From CAZXYF01 sp964644705 (GTDB lineage: Bacteria > Planctomycetota > Brocadiia > SM23-32), in NCBI GenBank assembly GCA_964644705.1, contig CAZXYF010000111.1, positions 1 through 10,268 on the forward strand: a stretch of 10,268 nt of DNA, read 5' to 3'. The notes under the pieces were generated by a model. That model ran no database searches. It had not been told where the DNA came from and saw only the letters and a list, made by a program, of their open reading frames with translations. The position numbers and the translations under genes are program-made. Positions 1 through 6,673 of this stretch are shown piece after piece; within the stretch, counting starts at the first letter, position 1; every line of letters starts with the position of its first letter.

Positions 1-24
1 TTTTCATAGCCGTCAAACAGGCTT

Positions 25-51
25 TTGAAATTAACCTGCATGTAATATACT
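25..51 (+). promoter_or_regulatory. Possible sigma-70 type promoter of the cyclase gene
   Basis: A TTGAAA hexamer (25-30) and a TATACT hexamer (46-51) lie in the right order with a 15-bp spacer, two bases shorter than ideal. Transcription would start near 58. That leaves almost no leader for an ATG at 63 and supports translation from the ATG at 117. Only 24 bases of upstream sequence are visible, so alternatives further upstream cannot be judged. Confidence 0.3.
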
Positions 52-116
52 CTGTAGGGAGAATGAGATTGTGTCCGGAAGCGGTCAGGGACTTTCAACG
101 GATTGGGCGAGTCATA

Positions 117-1040
117 ATGAAAATACTGGTTGCCAAAAGCAAATCGTCGTCGGAAGAACCGCTGGAAGCAATGCTGGAACACTGGGGATACGATCCAATT
201 CTATTCCACGACGGGGAGAAAGTGCTGGATCGAATCATAAGCGACAATACCCCGGATCTGGTCCTGCTGGATCGCGACCTCGAGGATGTTGATGCTCTGA
301 ACATCCTGAAGAAAGTGCGCGAACAGGCAACCCCCTACCCGCCCTACGTTATTCTTTTTGATCATGACAGCCTGACCGAAGAACTTGTGGAAGGGTTGGA
401 AGCGGGGGGAGATGATTTCATCAGCGAAATGGATCATAAAAATGAGGTCAGAGCCCGAATCCACGTGGGCGAACGGATGATCCGCCTGTATCGCCGATTG
501 CATGAAGCACGTGACCGACTGGCACAACGAGCAACCCATGATTCACTCACCGGCATATTGAATCGCGATGGGATCCTGGACCGACTGCGCCAGGAGTTGT
601 CGCGGGCCAGTCGCAACTCCAGCGGGGTGGGAGTGGGAATGTGCGATATCGACCATTTCAAAAATATCAACGATACATACGGCCATCAGGTGGGGGATCA
701 AGTCCTGGAAGGGGTCGTCAACTGCATCCGGAATAACCTGCGGGAATATGATTGTGTGGGCAGATACGGTGGGGAGGAATTCCTGATTGTCACTCCCGAT
801 GTCACCGACGAGACAATCGATAACGTTTTCAGTCGGCTCCGCAAGAAAGTCGAACAAACCGCCTTCTCAACCGATTCGGATGATGTTTCACTCACTGTCA
901 GTTTCGGTATAGTCTGCTCATCCGTTGGTGACGAGCCCGACGACCTGATTGCGGCGGCGGACCGTGCCCTATACCGTGCCAAGCGAAATGGACGCAATAA
1001 AGTCTGCCGGGCCAATGACGAACGAGCATCCATCTCGTAA
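117..1040 (+). CDS. Receiver-GGDEF diguanylate cyclase with degenerate receiver
   Basis: This protein should make cyclic di-GMP from two GTP in the cytoplasm. Residues 1-120 have the fold pattern of a response-regulator receiver, residues 120-140 a charged helical linker, and residues 141-300 a GGDEF domain that opens with DSLTGILNR. The active-site loop is GGEEF (218-222). The RxxD inhibitory site (R209, D212) lies at the correct spacing before it, so product feedback inhibition is expected. The receiver keeps the phospho-acceptor Asp52 in LVLLD. It lacks the acidic pair (K7, S8), the switch Thr (F81) and the conserved Lys (E104), so ordinary phosphorylation is doubtful. The frame is open from an ATG at 63, but homology to receivers begins at 117. 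GGGCGAG (105-111) is a weak ribosome-binding site, and the possible promoter overlaps the region before 63. The gene converges on the hybrid kinase gene with a 37-nt gap; no clear terminator is seen there. Confidence 0.93.
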   Translation: MKILVAKSKSSSEEPLEAMLEHWGYDPILFHDGEKVLDRIISDNTPDLVLLDRDLEDVDALNILKKVREQATPYPPYVILFDHDSLTEELVEGLEAGGDDFISEMDHKNEVRARIHVGERMIRLYRRLHEARDRLAQRATHDSLTGILNRDGILDRLRQELSRASRNSSGVGVGMCDIDHFKNINDTYGHQVGDQVLEGVVNCIRNNLREYDCVGRYGGEEFLIVTPDVTDETIDNVFSRLRKKVEQTAFSTDSDDVSLTVSFGIVCSSVGDEPDDLIAAADRALYRAKRNGRNKVCRANDERASIS

Positions 1041-1077
1041 ATTCATTGAGCGGTCATCTCACCCGAGCACAGGAGCT

Positions 1078-3306
1078 TTACGACTGCTCTTCCCCTTCAA
1101 TCAACCTCGCCACCGCTTCCCCCAGCTCATCCCCCGTAGTTGGTTTGGACAGCAAAAGATCCACACACTCAGGTATATCCCCTTTGGCCTCCATCAGGTC
1201 ACCAAAACCCGAGAGCATCAGTACGGGAACCGAGGGGGCAACCCCCTTGATCTCCCGCGCGCATTCATCGCCATTCATACCCGGCATTGCGCGATCGAGA
1301 ACCACTGCGTTATATTCCCCCTCCTGGAATTCGCGTATCCCCTGCCCGCCATCCGGCATCGTGGTCACCGAATATCCCCGTGCGGACAGCAGATCGGCCA
1401 GAGCTTCCCTCTGCTCCTCTTTATCCTCAATCAGTAGAATCTTCCCCTGTTTTTGGCGTCTTGCCTCACTGTCTCCTTTTATGGGGTCGCTTTCCTCCCC
1501 CCCGGCCGCCGGGAATCGAATGCGGACCAGGGTCCCCCGTTTATCCTCACTTCGAATATTCATTTCCCCTCCGTGCCGATTCACGACCCTTTCCGTGGTT
1601 GAGAGCCCCAGACCTGTCCCCTCATCTTTATTACGGGTGTAAAATGGCTCCATGCAACGCGCGAGAACTTCATCGGTCATCCCGCACCCCGTGTCTTCCA
1701 CTTCGAGGATAACTTCATCATCCCCCGCGTAAGTGCGAATGACAATTCGTCCCTGCTCCTCGATAGCTTCGACAGAATTAAAGATGAGATTCGTCAGCAT
1801 CTCATGAAGCTCCAGCTCATTCCCTCGCACGGGGGGAACAGTGGTGAGCTGTTTTTCCACCTCGATGTGTTTTCCGTTCACCTCCGCCTGCTGACACCAG
1901 CGAGGTTGCGTCGCCGACACGCAGTGCTCCACCACATCGTTCACATCCACCGGCGTCTGGTTTTCACCCTCCCACGGCCGGTAGAAATCTTTCAGGCGCC
2001 GGACGGAATCGGCCGCGTCGGCCGCACAGTTTTTTATAAGCTCCACGTATTCAAGATCCCCCCGGGCACCGTCTATTTCCTGCAGATCTTCGGTTAACAC
2101 TTCAGCAAACGCCATAATGGAGGTCAGCGCATTGTTGAAGTCGTGCGCTATGCCGCTGGACATCGTACTGAGTGCTTTCTGACGTTCCTGATCAATGACC
2201 TGTTCCTGCATCTCTCGCAACTGTTCCAGACTGCTCGTCAGGTCATTCTCCACCTGCCGTTTTTCGGTCACGTCGTGGAGAACAAGCAGGGCGCAGCCTT
2301 CATTTTCCACCTGCACCGGAGCTGTATATCCCTCCATCGTTCGCGTTATTTCTCCGTCGCCGCGGACGAAGGTGAACTCCACCTCGTCGGTCTCAATTTC
2401 TTTCCCCTCTACAATGGTTTCGGTCACGGCCCGGCACACAGGACAATGACCACATGCATCCACGTTCGGAGCGGATATCTCAGACTCCAGAGTCTTCTCG
2501 CAACGAAAAGCTTCACACAACAACTGCCCCCGCAGGTCTTCGGATGATTCATTGACATACTGCTCGCCCCGGCTGTTAATAAGCTGAATCTCTCCGCTGG
2601 AGTTCAAAAGCGCCATGACCATCGGCGCATTTTCAACGATTGTTTCCAGCTGCGTTTCCTTTTCCGCTAATTTGCGGGCCGTTTTTCTGTGATCGAGTCC
2701 GATGGCCAAATTCTGGGCCAGTCGTTCCAACAGAGTTATTTTGTCCTCCGGGAAGGCCGCTTCCGCACGACTTTCCAGTTCGAGCAGGCCCAGCGTATCC
2801 GTACCGTGCCGCACGGGAATGATCGCCACGGATTCATATCCCGCTTCCCCACATCTGTTGCACACATTTTCCGGCCAATCAACTCCCGTCTGTAAGGTTC
2901 CCAGTTCATTCACGCATATCGATCCTCTTTTGGTAACATACGGGCGGCTGGAATCCGCATCGTCACGAACAATCGCGCTCCCCCAGTATTCAAGCAAATT
3001 CATGCTCCCCTCTTCCGTCCAGCATGCCCCGTCGCTGTTCCTCTCCGGCGATAATCCGGTGTCGGAATTGAGAATATCGGCCCTGTAGCCCCGCGTTTCC
3101 ACGTACGGATACGAACCGTCTCCCTGGACCACGCGTATTCCAACCGCCTCACATCCCGTCCACCTTTGCAACAGACCTCCCACATCGACCATCAACTCAT
3201 CAAGGCTATCCCGGGAATGAAGTAATCTCAACAGATCAATTGTGACACCACGTTCCCCGTCGTTTGACTCTTCTTCCCTTCGGGCCATATCTAACATTTC
3301 ATTCAT
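1078..3306 (-). CDS. Hybrid sensor histidine kinase (GAF-PAS-HisKA-HATPase-REC)
   Basis: This 742-residue kinase has no signal peptide or membrane segment, so it should sense a cytoplasmic signal. In order: a GAF domain (about 35-205), a PAS domain (about 220-348), a coiled-coil linker, a DHp domain with His388 in GIAHDFNNAL, an ATPase domain (N box with N506 and N510, G1 box DTGCGM from D538, F box EPFYTR, G2 box GTGLGLS at 563-569), and a C-terminal receiver (about 621-740). That receiver is complete: E627 and D628, phospho-acceptor D671 in VVLDRAMPGMNG, S699 in the Thr position, and K721. Phosphate transfer from His388 to D671 is therefore plausible. GAF and PAS are both rich in cysteine (C95, C131, C149, C152; C264, C269, C285, C288, C291), which suggests metal or redox sensing. 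It is third of three minus-strand signalling genes, with 173 nt before it, so it may also have its own promoter. ATG codons at residues 4 and 7 are alternative starts; no clear Shine-Dalgarno favours one. Confidence 0.95.
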   Translation of the reverse strand: MNEMLDMARREEESNDGERGVTIDLLRLLHSRDSLDELMVDVGGLLQRWTGCEAVGIRVVQGDGSYPYVETRGYRADILNSDTGLSPERNSDGACWTEEGSMNLLEYWGSAIVRDDADSSRPYVTKRGSICVNELGTLQTGVDWPENVCNRCGEAGYESVAIIPVRHGTDTLGLLELESRAEAAFPEDKITLLERLAQNLAIGLDHRKTARKLAEKETQLETIVENAPMVMALLNSSGEIQLINSRGEQYVNESSEDLRGQLLCEAFRCEKTLESEISAPNVDACGHCPVCRAVTETIVEGKEIETDEVEFTFVRGDGEITRTMEGYTAPVQVENEGCALLVLHDVTEKRQVENDLTSSLEQLREMQEQVIDQERQKALSTMSSGIAHDFNNALTSIMAFAEVLTEDLQEIDGARGDLEYVELIKNCAADAADSVRRLKDFYRPWEGENQTPVDVNDVVEHCVSATQPRWCQQAEVNGKHIEVEKQLTTVPPVRGNELELHEMLTNLIFNSVEAIEEQGRIVIRTYAGDDEVILEVEDTGCGMTDEVLARCMEPFYTRNKDEGTGLGLSTTERVVNRHGGEMNIRSEDKRGTLVRIRFPAAGGEESDPIKGDSEARRQKQGKILLIEDKEEQREALADLLSARGYSVTTMPDGGQGIREFQEGEYNAVVLDRAMPGMNGDECAREIKGVAPSVPVLMLSGFGDLMEAKGDIPECVDLLLSKPTTGDELGEAVARLIEGEEQS

Positions 3307-3479
3307 AATAAATCAGGACATGAAAAATAATTTCCGGACGCATCGCGCAGGATACAAATCATCGATCTCCTGGAATGGTATTGTTTCGGGGGAGCGATGC
3401 GGCACCGACACAAATCAGACAAGCGCTGCCTCCAACCCCTTTTTCTTTTTCGCCGAAAAACGCCCCGATTGCAAGCTGG
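3307..3479. other. Intergenic stretch between kinase and receiver genes
   Basis: No gene is supported in these 173 bases. They hold an 8-bp inverted repeat (CGCATCGC at 3339-3346, GCGATGCG at 3394-3401) and an 8-bp direct repeat ACAAATCA (3354-3361 and 3410-3417). Either could be regulator sites upstream of the kinase gene, but repeats of this length can arise by chance. No strong minus-strand -35/-10 pair was found. Confidence 0.3.
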
Positions 3480-4193
3480 TTATCCTAACGTGGCGGCGTT
3501 CAGATTAACTTTTCTGCCCTCTTCCCCACTGGTTTCTGCCACATAGCGGTAAACCCGATCAAGCCGTTCCACGCTCTCAAACAGTTGATCCAGAGTATTC
3601 CGCACGGCTTCAATCCGCCGAATAATCTCGTGCACATCCTCATTGGACTCCATCTGCTCCAGTTCGACATCCAGCGATCGGAGCGATGGCTCGATTTCCC
3701 TCGCCGCGGCCCTTGCCGTCTCCACTACCGCCCGATCCCGTTCCGAACCAACCAGTTCCTTCTGCAAACGCGCCGCCCGATTGATGAGCTTCTGCCGCTC
3801 AATTGCGTGGGCGAGAGCACGGGAAAGCTGGAAGGACGTGGTTGTATCCTTGGGCAGAAAGTCCTGGGCCCCCTCTCGGATGACCCGGTTCCCCACATCA
3901 TTTTCCTGTATCCCGGAATACACCAGAGCGGGCAATTGAGGTCGCAACTGTTTGACACGGAACAGTGCCTCAATTCCTTCAGAATCCGGCAGCTCCAGTT
4001 CCAGCACCACGGCGTCGAACGAGGCTTCGCGAAGTTTGTGGGTACCATCACTGAGCGTGGCCGCGGCCTCGACACTGTATGCCCCCCATTGCGACCGGTC
4101 CAGCATGCGCGGCATCCGCCGGATATACCCCTCATCGCAGTCGATCTGCAGGATTTCGGTAACGCCTCGTCCCTCTGAGCCACCACAGGACAT
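3480..4193 (-). CDS. Receiver protein with phospho-Asp replaced by Glu and a pseudo-DHp tail
   Basis: The 237-residue product starts with a receiver-like domain (about 10-130). The phospho-acceptor position in FDAVVLELELPD is Glu65 instead of Asp. Asp18 and Lys115 (DFLPK) are kept and Ser93 takes the Thr position. It probably cannot be phosphorylated normally and may mimic an active state. Residues 140-237 are helical. AREIEPSLRSL (from A164) lines up with the kinase H box AHEINNPLxxI, with Arg165 where the histidine should be. A second helix follows, then VNLNA, which resembles the start of a DHp-to-ATPase linker. The protein ends there with no ATPase domain. This half could equally be a plain coiled coil. 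The start is supported by GGAG (4200-4203) six bases upstream. It lies 27 nt after the HD-GYP gene and should be co-transcribed with it. A role as a non-catalytic partner of the neighbouring hybrid kinase is inference. Confidence 0.87.
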   Translation of the reverse strand: MSCGGSEGRGVTEILQIDCDEGYIRRMPRMLDRSQWGAYSVEAAATLSDGTHKLREASFDAVVLELELPDSEGIEALFRVKQLRPQLPALVYSGIQENDVGNRVIREGAQDFLPKDTTTSFQLSRALAHAIERQKLINRAARLQKELVGSERDRAVVETARAAAREIEPSLRSLDVELEQMESNEDVHEIIRRIEAVRNTLDQLFESVERLDRVYRYVAETSGEEGRKVNLNAATLG

Positions 4194-4220
4194 CGGTCAC
4201 TCCAATAATCAAAACTTTAA

Positions 4221-5414
4221 TTAGATTCCGAGCTGTTCCACCAGCAACTGCCACTCTTCCGTCACGGGCACCTCAACCTCCATTGTGCCCTCGAATTTAT
4301 CCGGATCCTGAAGTTCCAGCTGACCGCCCGCATGAAACACTTCGGGGTTTTTTTCTTTGATTTCCAGCACGCGGTCAAAATTGTCGAGAAACAAATCCAC
4401 CAGCTCCGGATCCAGGTGCGATCCAGCATTATCCTCAATGATTTCCGCAGCCGTTTCAGCATCCATAGCATCTCTGTATGGTCGATCACTGGTCATCGCA
4501 TCAAACACATCTGCCACTGCACATATCCGCCCCCAGAGGGGGATATTGTCTTTTTCCAATCCGTTCGGATAGCCAGTTCCGTCCCACTTTTCATGATGGG
4601 TGAGCGCAATCGTCTTCCCTGCTTTCAAAATAGGAGAAGATGAAACGCCCAGAATCTGAGCGCCGACCGTAGGATGCTGAGTTATGATCTCCCATTCGTC
4701 ATCGTCAAGCTTGCCCGGTTTACATAAGATGCTTCGAGGAGTGGCAACTTTCCCCACATCGTGTGTGGTGGAGGCGAGAGTCAGCATCGCGGTTTCTCCC
4801 GGGGGTAACCCCCGCAACTCACCCAATAACCGGGAATAATGTCCGATCCGGCTCACGTGTTGCCCCGTGGTCTCATCTTTCGACTCCGCAACTACCGCCA
4901 GGGTTCGTACCGCTTCCATATGCGCTCGGTTTTCGCCCCGTTTGGCCGCAGCAATCTCGTTCAACGCGTTCCGGAGTTCTGACTCCGTCTCTTGAGTCGT
5001 CCGCTGGAGTTCACTCAGCTGTTCCTGAATGCGGTCGCGGTTATTCTTCATCTGAAGCAACGCCCGCACCCGGAGGCTGATTTCTTCATCGGAGAGGGAA
5101 CCACACACAACATCGTTCGCCCCCACCTCCAGCGCGCGCAACCGATCATCTTTGGTATGGCGCGGACATACCATAAGGACCGGCAGCTCACTGTACTGCT
5201 TGTCCTCGCGAATACGACGGAGGGTGTCATAACCATCCATCCCGGGCATATCGGTATCAAGCACTACAGCATCCACGCCAAGCTTGACTTTTGCTACCGC
5301 TTCATAACCATCCTGCGCCAACTCCACTTCCGTGTCGTCAAAATCTATAATCTGCTTGTAGCGTTGTCGCGAACGGTGTTCATCGTCAACAGCCAGGACC
5401 ATATTCTGTTGCAT
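4221..5414 (-). CDS. Receiver-HD-GYP cyclic di-GMP phosphodiesterase
   Basis: This 397-residue protein should hydrolyse cyclic di-GMP. An N-terminal receiver (about 4-120) has D10, D11 and phospho-acceptor D53 in VVLDTDMPGMDG. C83 sits where the Thr should be and G105 where the Lys should be (DVVCGSLS). A coiled coil of about 120-165 links it to an HD-GYP domain (about 165-350) with all the hallmark residues: H186, HD at 218-219 with K222, H247, HHE at 273-275, GYP at 281-283, and the later ADVFDA and RPY motifs. About 45 acidic residues follow the domain at the C-terminus. It is the first gene of the minus-strand signalling run. GAAAGAG, five bases before the ATG, is a modest ribosome-binding site. 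With the cyclase at the other end of the cluster it gives opposing control of the same messenger. Confidence 0.95.
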   Translation of the reverse strand: MQQNMVLAVDDEHRSRQRYKQIIDFDDTEVELAQDGYEAVAKVKLGVDAVVLDTDMPGMDGYDTLRRIREDKQYSELPVLMVCPRHTKDDRLRALEVGANDVVCGSLSDEEISLRVRALLQMKNNRDRIQEQLSELQRTTQETESELRNALNEIAAAKRGENRAHMEAVRTLAVVAESKDETTGQHVSRIGHYSRLLGELRGLPPGETAMLTLASTTHDVGKVATPRSILCKPGKLDDDEWEIITQHPTVGAQILGVSSSPILKAGKTIALTHHEKWDGTGYPNGLEKDNIPLWGRICAVADVFDAMTSDRPYRDAMDAETAAEIIEDNAGSHLDPELVDLFLDNFDRVLEIKEKNPEVFHAGGQLELQDPDKFEGTMEVEVPVTEEWQLLVEQLGI

Positions 5415-5573
5415 AGCTGCTCTTTCTAAGCCGTGGGCAGCCCAACCACAACATGCCTACCACCCCGCCCGTGCACGGTCGATTCAGTGATTGGCCACAG
5501 CGAACATTTTCAATGAAATGTCATCTGTGCCGTTTCCGAGCAGTAACGATCATATCCGTCGGGACATAATGGG

Positions 5574-5587
5574 CGCTACTGGTAGCG
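5574..5587. promoter_or_regulatory. Candidate operator, 14-bp near-palindrome
   Basis: CGCTAC and GTAGCG are perfect 6-bp inverted halves around a central TG. A second pair, TATCCG (5553-5558) and CGGATA (5586-5591), partly overlaps it. The size fits a dimeric regulator's site, and it lies between two divergent units. The regulator is unknown and no regulator gene is in the window. Confidence 0.3.
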
Positions 5588-5789
5588 GATACAGTAGTTT
5601 TTATCGGCACATTTCAGTCCCACTTAACCAAAAATCCACGATTCCGGAGAAAATGATGCCCGCCCGTTCTTTTTTCCTTCACCCTGATCTCATGTAAACT
5701 GGACGGCGTGCAGTCCTGAGCGGATTGTCATTAATAACCTGAGGTTTAGCGTCCCCTGCGCATCCGTTTTTTAAAAGATGTCCTGTGAA

Positions 5790-5861
5790 AGATACAGGGA
5801 TGCAGAATGCAGGGATTCGATGCGAACCTCTGCATTCTTAAATCAGTGTATCCCTGTATCT
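5790..5861. repeat. Long imperfect hairpin in the spacer
   Basis: AGATACAGGGAT (5790-5801) and ATCCCTGTATCT (5850-5861) form a perfect 12-bp outer stem. After an asymmetric internal loop (2 nt left, 11 nt right), AGAATGCAG (5804-5812) pairs with CTGCATTCT (5830-5838), extended by one G-U and one G-C pair. TTCG (5816-5819) and CGAA (5823-5826) close the tip over a 3-nt loop. The left arm also contains CAGGGAT twice (5795-5801 and 5810-5816). No run of T follows on either strand, so it is not a normal intrinsic terminator. It could be a structured leader RNA of the catabolic operon, or a small dispersed repeat. Confidence 0.6.
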
Positions 5862-5893
5862 CCCGAGCACAGTAGCGTGAGGATAGGATCAAG

Positions 5894-5968
5894 ATGAGTT
5901 TGCCTGAAATCGAAGATACTTACGAAGGACCACATAGAAAGCCGTGTCCAATAGCATCCAGAAAATAA
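5894..5968 (+). CDS. Possible 24-codon leader ORF
   Basis: An ATG at 5894 follows AGGA (5885-5888) by five bases, one of the best ribosome-binding sites in the window. It opens 24 codons (beginning MSLPEIEDTYEGP) that end at TAA 5966-5968. It lies after the long hairpin and 81 bases before the operon's first gene, where a leader peptide would sit. It has no run of one amino acid that would suggest classical attenuation. It could also be the remnant of a lost gene. I do not recognise the peptide, and an ORF this short can occur by chance. Confidence 0.25.
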   Translation: MSLPEIEDTYEGPHRKPCPIASRK

Positions 5969-6036
5969 ATAACCCCACTATGAACAGCTACAAACGCTAC
6001 GCAAACACCTCCGTGCTCTGCGATCCCACACCAAAC

Positions 6037-6041
6037 GGGAG
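6037..6041 (+). promoter_or_regulatory. Ribosome-binding site of the SGNH hydrolase gene
   Basis: GGGAG ends eight bases before the ATG at 6050. This fixes the start of the hydrolase gene. Confidence 0.65.
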
Positions 6042-6049
6042 TTTCAACA

Positions 6050-6673
6050 ATGACAGTGAATGAATGGGAACCGGCCATCCAGGAATTTGAGCGGCAGGAT
6101 CGCCAATCGCCCCCGCCGGACGATCCCCTGCTGTTCACAGGATCATCAAGCATCGCCCGGTGGTCAAACCTGGCGGAAGATGTGGGCCACCCGCCCGTTT
6201 TGAACAGGGGTTTTGGAGGATCGGAGATCACTGACCTGATTCATTTCGCCGACCGGATTATCATCCCCTACGCCCCGCGGGGTGTTATCATCTATTCGGG
6301 CGACAATGATCTTGCCGCGGGGAAGAGACCCGAAAGAATAGAAAACGACGCGCGCAAGCTCATCCGCCAAATCCACCAGTCCCTGCCCGGCACACCCTTA
6401 ACCTTCCTGAGCGTCAAATACAGTCCGGCACGACAAGGCCTCTGGGGTGAAATACAGACCCTCAATGACAGATTCGCAAACCTGTCCGTGGAGCGGGAAA
6501 AGGCGTATTACCTTGACGTTGCTTCCTGTCTGCGTAACAGTGATCAATCTGCCCGACGCCACTGCTACGTGGACGACGACTTACATCTCTCCGAAGAGGG
6601 GTACGCTCTCTGGGCCAATATACTTACTTCTTATCTGGATGAACGACATGATCGCTTTCACAATCACGGATGA
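6050..6673 (+). CDS. SGNH/GDSL-family hydrolase, cytoplasmic
   Basis: This 207-residue protein belongs to the SGNH hydrolases, which cleave acyl esters and sometimes lactones through a Ser-His-Asp site. Block I is FTGSSS (30-34 region) with Ser33 the likely nucleophile. Block II is NRGFGGS (Gly55 or Gly56 in the oxyanion hole), block III is YSGDND with Asn86, and block V is DDLHLS with Asp176 and His179. No signal peptide is present, so it should act inside the cell on an imported substrate. It is the first gene of the catabolic operon and its last 26 bases overlap the dehydrogenase gene, suggesting coupled translation. Removal of an acetyl group from an imported sugar, or opening of an aldonolactone, are both possible; the sequence does not decide. 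Family assignment is firm, substrate unknown. Confidence 0.9.
   Translation: MTVNEWEPAIQEFERQDRQSPPPDDPLLFTGSSSIARWSNLAEDVGHPPVLNRGFGGSEITDLIHFADRIIIPYAPRGVIIYSGDNDLAAGKRPERIENDARKLIRQIHQSLPGTPLTFLSVKYSPARQGLWGEIQTLNDRFANLSVEREKAYYLDVASCLRNSDQSARRHCYVDDDLHLSEEGYALWANILTSYLDERHDRFHNHG

Larger units (their letters stand above)
5415..6049. promoter_or_regulatory. Divergent intergenic region between signalling and catabolic blocks
   Basis: This 635-base spacer must hold the promoters for both the minus-strand signalling genes and the plus-strand catabolic operon. No full-size gene is convincing here. It is more AT-rich in places than its neighbours. The visible structures are a near-palindrome at 5574-5587, a smaller palindrome AACCTGAGGTT (5736-5746), a 72-nt hairpin at 5790-5861 and a short ORF at 5894-5968. 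I found no -35/-10 pair of good quality on either strand, so the promoters may use another sigma factor or an activator. Confidence 0.6.

Noticed and set aside
63..116. N-terminal extension of the cyclase from ATG 63
   Set aside because: AGGGAG is only one base from this ATG, the possible promoter would give almost no leader, and receiver homology begins at 117.
1022..1038. Small inverted repeat ACGAG/CTCGT at the cyclase stop as a terminator
   Set aside because: Only five pairs, located inside the coding end, with no T run after it.
3441..3465. TTTTTCG/CGAAAAA palindrome as a terminator of the receiver gene
   Set aside because: The halves are separated by a single base, so a stable hairpin cannot form as drawn, and the stem is mostly A-T.
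5491..5697. 68-codon plus-strand ORF in the spacer
   Set aside because: It starts with TTG, has no ribosome-binding site, and its product shows no recognisable motif or domain-like composition. Treated as a chance ORF.
5980..6063. 27-codon ORF overlapping the hydrolase start
   Set aside because: No Shine-Dalgarno sequence precedes it, and the hydrolase start at 6050 in another frame is well supported.
6447..6647. N-terminal extension of the dehydrogenase frame
   Set aside because: This part lies inside the hydrolase gene in another frame, and its translation does not look like a dehydrogenase N-terminus.
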